A stretch of 64,000 nucleotides of DNA, taken from contig JASAMV010004128.1 of NCBI GenBank assembly GCA_030248065.1, forward strand, positions 1-64,000, written 5' to 3'. This document shows, piece after piece, positions 44,389 through 54,146 of this stretch. Position 1 is the first letter of the stretch. Every line of letters begins with the position of its first letter. The notes under the pieces were generated by a model, which did not search any database, was not told where the DNA came from, and worked only from the letters and a program-made list of their open reading frames with translations. The stretch is from Rhynchonema sp. JSB1_4 (lineage: Eukaryota > Nematoda > Chromadorea > Monhysterida > Xyalidae). Both the position numbers and the translations under genes were made by a program.

Positions 44389-47300
44389 TCACAAAAACAT
44401 GGCCGTGCTTTGTCCGACAGTGTCCCGTTTCTTCTGCAGCACACCTTGCGCGGCCTGTTGAAAGTCAGTCAACGTCAGTCTCATTCGGTGTTCACGCAGA
44501 GCGCGCAGTCCTGCCTCCGTGCAGATCGCCTGCAAATCCACAATCAATGACTTGTCACAACATCTGCAGTATAACCGACAAAGCGCTGTCAACATTTTGA
44601 AATATTTGTGCCATATATGCATGAGCGTACCTCAGCTTTGCGGGTTTGTTTCGAAACAAGACCACAAGTTTCGTATGGGGCTTAGGCAGATTTGAACAAG
44701 TTTCGATTAAGTTCTTCTGAACGCGCGGCACTTAATATTCCAAGCTACCGTACCACGCAGCACCTACCGTAATATCAGCGCCACTCAGTTGCGAATGGTC
44801 AATATCGTGCACAACATTGGCATAGGTCACGTCCGGGGGCAGGGTCATATCACGACTGGCTCGTTGAAAGATTTTGATTCGTGTTGCTTCGTCTGGTAAT
44901 GGAATCTGCAACGGGTGTGCAGAGTGGGGCTCGAATGTTAGTGTCATGTGCGTGGGCAATCTGGCAGAGGCATCACAACTTAGTGATTAAAATTCATCGG
45001 ATTTATTTATTTTTGATTTGGGAACGCGACACGGTCAAACTTGAACGCAACAGTGAACTTCGAAATATGCTTTATGAAAAAAAGACCAAGAGATTTACGA
45101 TCCGATCACAAAGTCTGCAGAACTGATTAGAAGTAACTTTCATTTCAACTACACGTGTGGTGGATCAAAAGTAGTAGCTAGATATAAACAGTTCAGGTCT
45201 GCTATGTGGATGGCAACCTCGATTTTCCTGTCAACACGTCCCGGTCTGAGCAGGGCCGGATCGAGCGTCTCAATTCGATTGGTCGCCATGATCACTTTCA
45301 CGTCGCCGCGTGTTTCGAATCCGTCCAATGTTGTCAGCAGCTCAAGCAGCGTACGTTGCACCTGCGGGGGTGGGCATGTCGTCAACGTAATTGATTTGTA
45401 GGTTGTACATATATGTACATACCTCCTGTTCCCCAGACGACCCGGTTGCATTGTGACGTTTCGTGCCGATCGAGTCGATTTCATCCAGAAACACAATCGC
45501 TGGCGCGTGGTCGCGTGCGAGTTCAAACATTTGACGCACCTGCCCGGGAGTTTAATTAGTTTTAGTAGTAGTTTTGCAGTTTTATACTACTAAAACTACT
45601 AATTTAGCAGTTTAGACCCTCAAAATGTGCCGGTGTCAGTATGATTAGTGTGTGTGGCACCAACATTCTGAATGCGCAAAAAAATCAACATTTTCGGTAA
45701 GTGCATTGTGTTGACTGACCATTTTCGGTCCTCCGCCCGGATCCTTGGAGACCAGTTGCGAGCCGGTGCAACGAATGAACGTAGCCGACGTCGCGTTTGC
45801 GATCTGATCTTGCACAATCAGGCATTACTCATCAGTGTTTTTCAAATTTGTGAAACATCACAGCAACCAACGGCTTTGGCGAGCAGTGTCTTGCCGCAAC
45901 CGGGTGGACCGTAGAGAATGACGCCTCTTGGTGGTGTTATGCCCATCGATTCGAACAACTCTGGTCGGGTCAACGGCAATTCAACGGTCTCGCGTAGCTC
46001 CTGGATTTGACTCTCCAGTCCGCCGACGTCCGCGTATGTTTCCTGATGTTTCAAGGCGGGAATTGGTTTATTGTTTCGTGGCCAGCGGACATTGATGCTC
46101 GGCTTGCTCACAAAAAGACAAAGTGTTTTGATGTCCTACAATCCTGACCGAACCAACCAACAGCAAATGCAGAAATCAACACAAAATAATAACAGGAAAA
46201 ACGAAAAAATATCACAAAATACAGGTGGGGGTCGTTGTGGAATGAGCGTGCTGCTGAGTTCGTCCTCCTCCCCAGTTACCGCACCAACAATGGCACGTGG
46301 CCAGTCACTGCCGGTCACCTACAATTTGGAATATTAGTGCCGTGCACATACCAGTGGCGGATACAGCTTTTGGCCAAGGGAGGGGCCAAATCCAAAAAGT
46401 CATTTTTATCCAGTGCTTGTTCCATTTTTGAAAAGTCATTTTTATCCAGTGCTTGTTTGGAATTTCGCGCTGTTTACACCAAATGTAAGACAAAATGTGA
46501 CAATGAGCGCGAAGAGCGCGAAATTCTGGGATTTTTTTGCGAGCGCGAAAGCCAAATTGCACTGAAAATGGGTGTATCGAACGCGCGAAGCGCGCGATTT
46601 TTGGATTTTTGAAATGTGTCAGAGTAAAAATCCTGCGATTTAGGGGTCCTTTTTCCTTCTTCCTTCCGAAACGGTGGCCCCCTTCAGGGGCCAAATGGAC
46701 CAAAGGGGGGCCATGGCCCCTGTGCCCCCTGGATCCGCCCTTGGCCCATACTGTAAGTGTCGCGTCGCCCGGGACCAACCGGACAAACAGCGGTGGCGTT
46801 GAGATAGAGTTTGTGACGATCGACAATCGATAGCACCGGTATGTAGCTGTATTAGAACTGGTTTCAATGAGTACGCTGAATATTAGTGCCGAGCGCATCA
46901 GAGTAATTAGACTCACAATTGCTTCGACGTGTCCGATGGTTGGACGACGGCATGATTGTTGGTGAATAATTCGACAACACGACACAACGACAACGGTCGT
47001 TTGCGCAACGTTTCGATGTGTTCGTGCTGCAACGGTTACAGCAGTTTGCCTCGGTCATGTGGATAAGACACCATACCGACCATCAAATCGGAGAAACAAC
47101 AACAACCGGACCTCCTTCTCATCGATTTCCTCCATTCGATCCCGATTGTTGTGCATGTATTCCTTTTCGAGCAGCAACCAGTCGTTGGTGCGTTGCTGTT
47201 TGAGTTGTCGCAGTCGACACGGCTGTTTGGGAGCGACTGCGGCGTGGAAGCAGAATTTTGAGTGAAACGCAGTTTGAGGATGTTTGTGCAGTACGCCTCA

Positions 47301-47583
47301 ACATGCACAGCTATGGCTCTGTTGCGAGAATCGAATGTGAACCCACACACAGTGTTATGTGTGTAAAGCACCAATATCTGAATCTGAACTAAGATGTGCT
47401 GAACTCAGGGTTGCATTGAATTGCACTCACAACACAAACAAGCGGCGCTGCCCTTGTATTCTGGTAATCTAAATTCAATGACCAGGCACACCAACTGTTC
47501 GGTAATTTATTCGGTCCAATCGTGCTTAGGTCGGTAGTGGGTGGCGGTTTCTTGGTGCTCGCTGCCGATGCGCGTTCCGGCAT
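44389..47583 (-). CDS. rpt-2: 26S proteasome regulatory ATPase Rpt2 (PSMC1), divergent, 426 aa
   Basis: Eleven minus-strand exons join in phase: 47583-47496, 47236-47112, 47026-46917, 46846-46780, 46318-46223, 46042-45872, 45803-45720, 45539-45423, 45361-45218, 44905-44768 and 44529-44389. Rpt2 marks: coiled coil starting CRLRQLK, OB-fold [15 protein letters not shown], Walker A GPPGCGKT, Walker [28 protein letters not shown] and C-terminal lid. The six Rpt ATPases unfold substrates and open the 20S core gate. Length is close to human Rpt2 (440 aa). Odd points: the pore-loop aromatic usually in KYLG is replaced (KDPGGG), Walker A has Cys for Thr, and the C-terminal LYL gate motif reads MFL. 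The frame is intact, so it may be a specialised paralogue. Intron 4 carries a hAT-like element. Confidence 0.88.
46352..46743. mobile_element. hAT-like non-autonomous element (CAGTGGCGGATCCAG family), inverted copy in Rpt2 intron 4
   Basis: Starts CAGTGGCGGATACAGC and ends CTGGATCCGCCCTTG, 392 bp. Flanking 8-mers GCACATAC (46344-46351) and GCCCATAC (46744-46751) match at 7 of 8. The interior is homologous, in reverse, to 31995-32360. Confidence 0.85.
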
Positions 47584-48834
47584 TTGACCGCCACCTGAGG
47601 GCGATATTGATATCTTTTTGTATTCTAGTGTCTATTTGAGCAGCACAAGCGTATGCGCAATCCATCGGTTCATGGCACTTTTTATACACACAGCGCATGC
47701 AGCGATTAATCCATGCAGCAGCACACGCCTATTTCTAAACAAAATGTACACCTTGAGCGAGTGTCGTACTTTGATGACCGCTTTTTAATTTATCCGGTTT
47801 TCATTTGCTGTTTGCCATAACACTTTTCTGCACAGTTGCAAAAGTTGGGTTGTTTCAACGGAGAACTGCAGAGAATAGATGCATTCATGGACGGCAGTAA
47901 TGTAGCATGCAGCCCGTGTGTGCGAGTGCCATGAGCTGGTGGATTGCTTATATCTGTGCAACTTAGGCATGCATAGCATCTCGACCCAACCGCGCCGAAC
48001 GTGGTGGAGTGGAGAGCGGTTTGGTTTTGCCTTGGATCCGACACACTCATAATCATGGCCCTCAATCTAATCTTGAAAGTCATATTGCCATTCACTTCAT
48101 TCCATAAAACCAAAACCAATTCGCAGGAAAACTATTGAAAACCTGGATGCTGCTGCAGCAGACGCCCGGCGTTGTTTCCCATTTGGCTGCTACTTGAGAG
48201 GTTGATGACCGATAAATTTATATTCGGTAGATTAAATGAAAACTTTCTTCTCAATGGAAAAAGCTCTGAAAGTTTCTGCTCGGAAGACCGACAGCGTTGC
48301 AAACCAAGTTCCATCGTGTCTATTTTTAAATGAGTGTGCAAACAAACGGTTCGTCGGTTAAACGTTTTCCGTCAAAGGTGATCCTAAACCAGATTTTATC
48401 CGACAGTTCCATTTTGACAATTAAGGCCAGCTTGACAATCGGATTGACCAATTTTGGAAAGCGGAAAGCCGGGAGGCTTCTGGCAAGATATTTTCCGCCA
48501 CAAATAGCGCAACAACATTTCAAATGAAAAACCCAGTTCAGTTCGGCTGCGTAGTGGCGTCCCAACGGGATGTCATCATGCGACGAGCAGTGTGACCAGA
48601 AAATGTGGATGGGATCATTGCATTCCCTCGCACAGGTTCCCCCGAGCCGTGCTGCTCTCATCTTTTCAATTTTCAACTCAAATTCCACACCAAATATTAC
48701 AACTCAACTATCGGGCTCGAAAAAGAGCTCGACAATTGAATTCGCCCAGCTCAATGAAAGAGAACGCGCGGGCAGGCAAGGCAAGTTACCAACCAATCGT
48801 TAGAGTGCATGGCATGGCAGCTCGTCTCAAATTC
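47584..48834. other. mostly non-coding; one open frame at 48326-48688 (minus)
   Basis: The minus-strand frame of 120 codons at 48326-48688 is continuous and contains cysteines (CCCAIC) and a tail like WFRITFDGKRL, so it could be one or two exons of a gene, but no start, splice partner or family was found. The rest shows nothing I can support. Confidence 0.3.
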
Positions 48835-49214
48835 ATCCCATCCATAGTAGTGGCTGGGGGGGTTGGGGGGGTTACCCCCCTCTCAGTACTTACCTACCAC
48901 AAAACCCGAGGGGGGTTGGGGGGGTTGAGTACTTACCTCTCACAACTCCAAATCATACCTCTCACAAGCAATTTTATACCTTTTTAAGGCAAAAATCGGT
49001 GTTTTTCGACCTTATTTTCCCAAAAATCGCGCGCTCCGCGCGCAAACCCACCCATAATACCTATTTTTAGGCGATTTTCGGCGAAAATTTTGAAAAAGTA
49101 CTATTTTTACCTCAATTTTTGGCCAAAATTGTATCACAAAAACGGGGTTTTTTCGCCTTTTTGTGTGACCAAAATCATACCTCTCACGCTTCCGGTCCCA
49201 ACCCCGCATCATAC

Positions 49215-50049
49215 CAGAGGTCGCAATCGGGCCGGGTTTGGCCGGCCCGGCCCGGCCCGAGCCCCCAAATCTCCGGCCCGGCCCGGCCCGGCCCGACCCG
49301 TACCCCCAAATCTCCGGCCCGGCCCGGCCCGAACCCCCAAATCTCCGGCCCGGCCCGAATTTTTGGCTCAGATTTTAACCCAATTTTTGTCATAATTTTT
49401 GCGATTTTTTTGAACCTATTTTTTTGGTTGAAAACAATGGTGTTGCAGGGGGTGGGGGTACCCCCTAGGTACAGTAGGTAGGTAGGTTGACGCTCCATCC
49501 TGGTACACTAGGTAGGTCGCCGCCCGGCGGCTAGTACAGTAAGTTGCGATTTTTGGCTCAAAATGGTATATAAAATCGGTACTTTTCACTCCAAATAGGC
49601 GATAAATCGCCGCGCTACGCGCGAAATTAGCGTTTTAGAGCACATTTTCTTCAAAATTTCAATGTTCCCCCTTAGCCCGGCCGGTACAGTAGGTAGGTTG
49701 CCGTCCCACATTTTTGGTGGTACCGTAGGTTGCCGCCCCGCCTGGGTAGCTACACCACTGGTTGAAAATACATTGTTTTCCATGAAATGGTCGTCAGATA
49801 GAGACAATACTGATCACTTGCTTGCCGAATCCGTCAGAAATTTTAGTATTTTTGACAAAAAAATCCCTACTTTTTCAGTAAAATAAGTCACTTCAGAAGC
49901 TTCGGGCCGGGGTGCCCGGCCCGGCCCGGCCCGACCCTCCAAATCTCCGGCCCGGCCCGGCCCGGCCCGGCCCGAGCCAAAAGCCCAAAATCGCGGCCCG
50001 GCCCGGCCCGGCCCGGCCCGAGGTCGGGCCGGCCCGATTGCGACCTCTG
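49215..50049. mobile_element. GGCCCG-rich hAT-like element nested in 48843-50090
   Basis: Ends are CAGAGGTCGCAATCGGGCC and GGCCCGATTGCGACCTCTG. The 8-mer CATCATAC flanks it at 49207-49214 and 50050-50057, a perfect duplication. Both flanks of the inner insertion carry arrays of CCGGCCCGGCCCG words in opposite orientation. A small relic of this family lies near 53958-54000. Confidence 0.88.
49435..49760. mobile_element. hAT-like element nested inside the GGCCCG-rich element
   Basis: Starts CAATGGTGTTGCAGGGGG and ends GGTAGCTACACCACTG, inverted ends, 326 bp. The 8-mer GTTGAAAA is present at 49427-49434 and 49761-49768, perfect. A second copy is at 54621-54955 in the LDAF1 intron. Confidence 0.88.
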
Positions 50050-50524
50050 CATCATACTTACCTCCCACAGATGGGCCTGCCACTACACTGATCCCATCAA
50101 TTCAAAAAAAGGCTGCGCGCACTTTGTCGCGACCGTGTCTGGGACCATATTTTGTCCAATTTCTCTTCAGCCATCAATTAATTATCACTCATTCGTTGGT
50201 CACGCCTCGCCTTGCCATAAACCCCCCAATAATTCACTCCCCCATAAATTGAACCCCCCAAAATGACCCCAGTGAAAAAATAGACCCCCGGGGGTAGCTA
50301 GACACTTGTTGACATGTCAACAACTGTCCTATACGCAGCGGTGAACTGCATAGTTGTTGACACACGCAAAGACATAAATAACACGTGTGTCAACAACTAT
50401 GCTCTACCACGCTGCGTATAGGACAGTTGTTGACATAAAGACAAAAAAGACAAAAATAGTTGGGTGTCAACAACTATGCATTACCACGCTGCGTATAGGA
50501 CAGTTGTTGACATAAAGACAAAAA

Positions 50525-51190
50525 TAAAGTTTAAAGGGGGCCTTTCGCATTTCAAACCCCCTTCAAACTTCGCATCTGTTTAGACAGCGGTCAAGGCGTC
50601 ATAAAAGTCAAACACACCGGAGGTCTAACGTTCAGCATGCGGCCAGGAGATGCCCTTCAAGAGGAACATCCGCGAACAAAATCAAATGTGGACCAGCCCA
50701 ATTTCTACCTGCGCATTCAGGCAACTCGCCTGATGACAAGGGCGGTCAAGGCGCAGAATGTTTCGCACGATATTTGCCCCTGCCTCATTATAGAATTTCG
50801 CTTTTGTTTTTATTTCGAATTGCAACGAATTGTTCATGCGTGGCTGCTAAATGTTTCAAGGTCTGCTTGTCACGCTGGAACAATTCGTTGAAATTCGAAA
50901 TATAAAGAAAAGCGAAATCCCATAGTTAGTGGTGTTGCACGTTTCATGCGAAACATTCATTCGCCTTGACACCTTGTTGATCAAGCAGTTTGCCTGAATG
51001 CGCAGGTATAAATTGGGCTGGTCCGCGACGCACTTTGTTCCCGGATGTTCTTCTTAAAGTGCATCTCCTGATCGCATGCTGCAGATTGGGTTCTTGGTGC
51101 GTGAGAGTTTTATAACGCCCTGAACAATATTCAAGTACGTGCAAAGTTTGAAAGCGGTTTGAAATGCGAAAGGCCCCCTTTAAACTTTAA
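50525..51190. repeat. large inner palindrome of the 2.2-kb element
   Basis: Arms of about 330 bases: AAAGGGGGCCTTTCGCATTT on the left recurs inverted at the right end; GCGCATTCAGGCAA near 50713 pairs with TTGCCTGAATGCGC near 50990. Arms have diverged by scattered changes and small gaps. Confidence 0.65.
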
Positions 51191-51334
51191 TGTTCTTTTG
51201 TTACATACTGAATTTAGTGCACCACCAAATAAAACCGATACTAGGGCAGAACGAACAAACCATGCGGCTAGAGTCTGAAGATTATAATAAAAAAAGAAAC
51301 ATTATGTTTTCATTATGGTAAAACAAACAAAAAA

Positions 51335-51535
51335 GGTAGGAGGCAAACTACACCAACACGAGCTCGATTTCGGAGCTGGCAGAGTAGTGAAACATTCATA
51401 CGTGGCTGCTGATTTGGGAAATGTTACACGTTGAAGAATACAAAACGGAGCATGATGATTTTCTCTTTCTATTCGTTTTGAATACACATCGCCTTCGAAA
51501 TCGAGCTCATGTTGGCGTAGTTTGCCTACATGCAG
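51335..51535. repeat. second inner palindrome of the 2.2-kb element
   Basis: GGCAAACTACACCAACACGA and CGAAATCGAGCTCATGTTGG with GTAGTTTGCC form inverted arms about 50 bases long around 51430. Confidence 0.55.
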
Positions 51536-51698
51536 CGAGAATTTGAACATACAGTAGATACATGGAATGAAAAAAGACACATGAAACACGAATTTACCAA
51601 CAACAACAATGAACTGACAATAACTAGGCCAACAAGAACATGAATTGAGTCTACCATGTACTAAATGACGTGCTCAATTTTTCCCAAAGCCCGATTTT

Positions 51699-51944
51699 TC
51701 ACATGCGTGTGGATCCTTTCCTTACCGACTCCTTTTCTGGCCATTCGAGGTCCTTCGCTTGAATTCTATTGACGATACGACAGAATGTACGGTACTCGCT
51801 TTCTGACAACAACCCGACATTTTTCGATGCATCTTTCATTGACAAACGTCCTTCAAGAACCGCATCAACGTTTTGACGGTACAGATCCGATTTATAGATT
51901 GCTGGAGGCTCTTTCAGTTTCTTGCGCCCCATTTTGGAAACCAT
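51699..51944 (-). CDS. small helix-turn-helix-like protein inside the transposon (81 aa)
   Basis: The frame runs from ATG 51944 to TGA 51699. The start is basic (MGRKKLKEP), followed by a helical stretch (YRQNVDAVLEG then RLSMKDASKNVGLLS) resembling the psq/CENP-B type helix-turn-helix, in which a G-x-S-x-x-x-A turn is typical. The C-terminal part is charged. It may be the DNA-binding remnant of a transposase or a domesticated factor. No catalytic domain is present. Confidence 0.4.
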   Translation of the reverse strand: MVSKMGRKKLKEPPAIYKSDLYRQNVDAVLEGRLSMKDASKNVGLLSESEYRTFCRIVNRIQAKDLEWPEKESVRKGSTRM

Positions 51945-52636
51945 GCAAAGTAAGGTTGCTGTTGGACTGACATTTAACGAGAATTTGCGCAAATTATATC
52001 ATGCGTGCGCCTGATCTTCGGCAGCAACTAACCGAAATCCCTACAGCGGTTTGGAGTTAAACATCTGGTATTTTCTCTGATCTGTTCCTTTCAGGCACAG
52101 GAAGACTTGCACATCAGACGGTGGCAGTTCAAAATTTATAGAATAACTCGCTCTCAAAATTTATTTTGCAAGGAAAATATTTTACGATGTTTGTCAGGTG
52201 CGCGTGTGATCGCATTTGCGTTCTTCACATGTTGTTCACCTAGCCGAACTGTTTCTGCTCCAATCCATGCACAGTTGTTGACACCCAACTATTTTTGTCT
52301 TTATGTCAACAACTGTCCTATACGCAGCGTGGTAATGCATAGTTGTTGACATCCAATTATTTTTGTCTTTTTTGTCTTTATGTCAACAACTGTCCTATAC
52401 GCAGCGTGGTAGTGCATAGTTGTTGACACGAAAGACATTAAAGACAAAAAAGACATTAAAGACAAATAAGACATTTATTATTTTTGTCTTTGTCAACAGG
52501 TGTCCACATGCCCCCGGGTTCTATTTCCGACAATACGGTACAACGTTTGTGGTTGATTATTATGATGACGTAAAGCCTTTTATGGAAGATTTGCACCTAA
52601 AAACACTCAATAATGATGACCAGTAACACCCTGACA

Positions 52637-53050
52637 CAGTGTAGTGGCAGGCCCATGTGTGGGAGGTAAGTATGATGCAGGGTTGGGACCGGAAGCATGA
52701 GAGGTATGATTTTGGTCACCCAAAAAGGCGAAAAAACCCCGTTTTTGTGATACAATTTTGGCCAAAAATTGAGGTAAAAATAGTACTTTTTCAAAATTTT
52801 CGCCGAAAATCGCCTAAAAATAGGTATTATGGGTGGGTTTGCGCGCGGAGCGCGCGATTTTTGGGGAAATAAGGTCGAAAAACACCGATTTTTGCCTTAA
52901 AAAGGTATAAAATTGCTTGTGAGAGGTATGATTTGGAGTTGTGAGAGGTAAGTACTCAACCCCCCCCCCCCAACCCCCCCCTCGGGTTTTGTGGTAGGTA
53001 AGTACTGAGAGGGGGTAACCCCCCCAACGCCCCCCCCAGCCACTACTATG
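52637..53050. mobile_element. short copy of the CAGTGTAGTGGCAGG hAT-like family
   Basis: 414 bp, inverted relative to 48843-50090, and lacking the GGCCCG-rich insertion. Starts CAGTGTAGTGGCAGG, ends CCAGCCACTACTATG. Flanks CCCTGACA and GCCTGACA match at 7 of 8 if the right copy is read one base away from the end, so the duplication is degenerate. Confidence 0.75.
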
Positions 53051-53059
53051 CGCCTGACA

Positions 53060-53950
53060 GAACTCCATTTTTGGGAACATTTTTTGAGATTTTGGGCAGC
53101 GAAAAAATACAGCCCCCCCCCCAAAAAAATAGAGCCCCCCCCCAAACGGTCTCCGTGCGCGGCTGCAGCTTGCAGAAGATTTTCTTACGGGAATCTACCG
53201 ACGGTCCTGCGGTCCACGTTTAACGGCCCCAAAAATACAGCCTCCCTAAAAGGGGTCAGTGAAAAAAAATACAGCCCGCCTTGTATTTTATATTTTACGG
53301 TAGTTCCTGGGGGCTGGGGGGAACCCAAAATTTACGTTTTTGACTCAAAATGGCTAAAAAATCGGTATTTTTTTACCCCCCCCCAGCCCCCAGATAGGCA
53401 AAAAAAATCGCGCGCTACGCGCGGGTTTAGTACCGTAAAATCTAAAATACAAGGGGGCTGTATTTTTCACTGACCCCTAATGGGTCAAATTTTCTTCCTC
53501 AAAAAGTTACTTTTCCCCGAATTTCGGTCTTCCCCCCTTCCCCCAGGCCCAGGGAGGTACCGTAGGTAGAAGGGGGCTCTATTAATTCACTGACCCCATT
53601 TTGGGGGCTCTATTCCGGGGGGGGCTCTATTAATTCACTGTCCCGTGACCCAAATCCGAAAAATTATTCCCATAAATACCCCCAAAAACCCCGAAAATGG
53701 GGTTTGAAAGGATGTTTTTTCGCTTACAGTCGCATTTATTCGTGTCTATTCGTCAATAAGAGGCGTATTATGTGCTCTGGACGAACAACAAACGTGCATA
53801 AATGTACCTGTGCACAACTATCAAGTCTTAATACACTAAAGTAAAGTTGATGTTACTTGGGGAGGCTCTATTAATTCACTGACCCCTTTTGAGGGGCTGT
53901 ATTACGGGGGGCTCTATTCCGGCCGGGGGGCTGTATTTAGGATTTTACGG
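53060..53950. repeat. C-run and palindrome repeat cluster
   Basis: Repeated words GGGGTCAGTGAA, AATACAGCCCC and TAATAGAGCCCCC, on both strands. An inverted pair spans about 53240-53490 (AAGGGGTCAGTGAAAAAAAA against TTTTTCACTGACCCC). A second set at 53570-53640 and 53860-53945 repeats CTCTATTAATTCACTGACCCC-like text. Probably several broken copies of one element family. Confidence 0.5.
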
Positions 53951-54146
53951 TGCACTAATTTCCGACCCGAACCAAAAGCCCAAAATCGCGGCCCGGCCCA
54001 ACCAAAACCTGTGGTTTCCACCGGTTTTATCCCTTTTTAGCTTGGAGTCACTGTCACCTCCGGGACCACCCGGTCTTTTTGGACATCCGTGACTTTTTGA
54101 TCTGCTCGCATTTCCACCACGCACTGTTTCGGCGTGTTTGACGACA

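Larger units (their letters stand above)
48843..50090. mobile_element. hAT-like element, family CAGTGTAGTGGCAGG, host of two nested insertions
   Basis: The outer ends are CATAGTAGTGGCTGG and CCTGCCACTACACTG. The 8-mer ATCCCATC flanks it at 48835-48842 and 50091-50098, a perfect target duplication. Its 5' part (48843-49214) and 3' part (50050-50090) match the shorter copy at 52637-53050 in reverse; the middle is a later insertion. No transposase is encoded. Confidence 0.88.
50278..52526. mobile_element. 2.2-kb composite palindromic transposon with subterminal repeats
   Basis: Outer ends AATAGACCCCCGGGGG and CCCCCGGGTTCTATT are inverted. Just inside each end stand copies of a unit beginning GTCAACAACT and ending AGTTGTTGAC with TGCGTATAGGACAG inside: three on the left (50310-50515), two on the right (52300-52430). 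Next come inner palindromes. One small frame (51699-51944, minus) may encode a DNA-binding domain. I found no target duplication and do not recognise the superfamily. Confidence 0.7.

Noticed and set aside
49090..49481. Pro/Ala/Arg/Gly-rich frames on both strands
   Set aside because: They are translations of the GGCCCG arrays of a transposon.
50300..52450. CRISPR array suggested by repeated GTCAACAACT units
   Set aside because: The units are inverted at the two ends, spacing is irregular and the context is an animal transposon.
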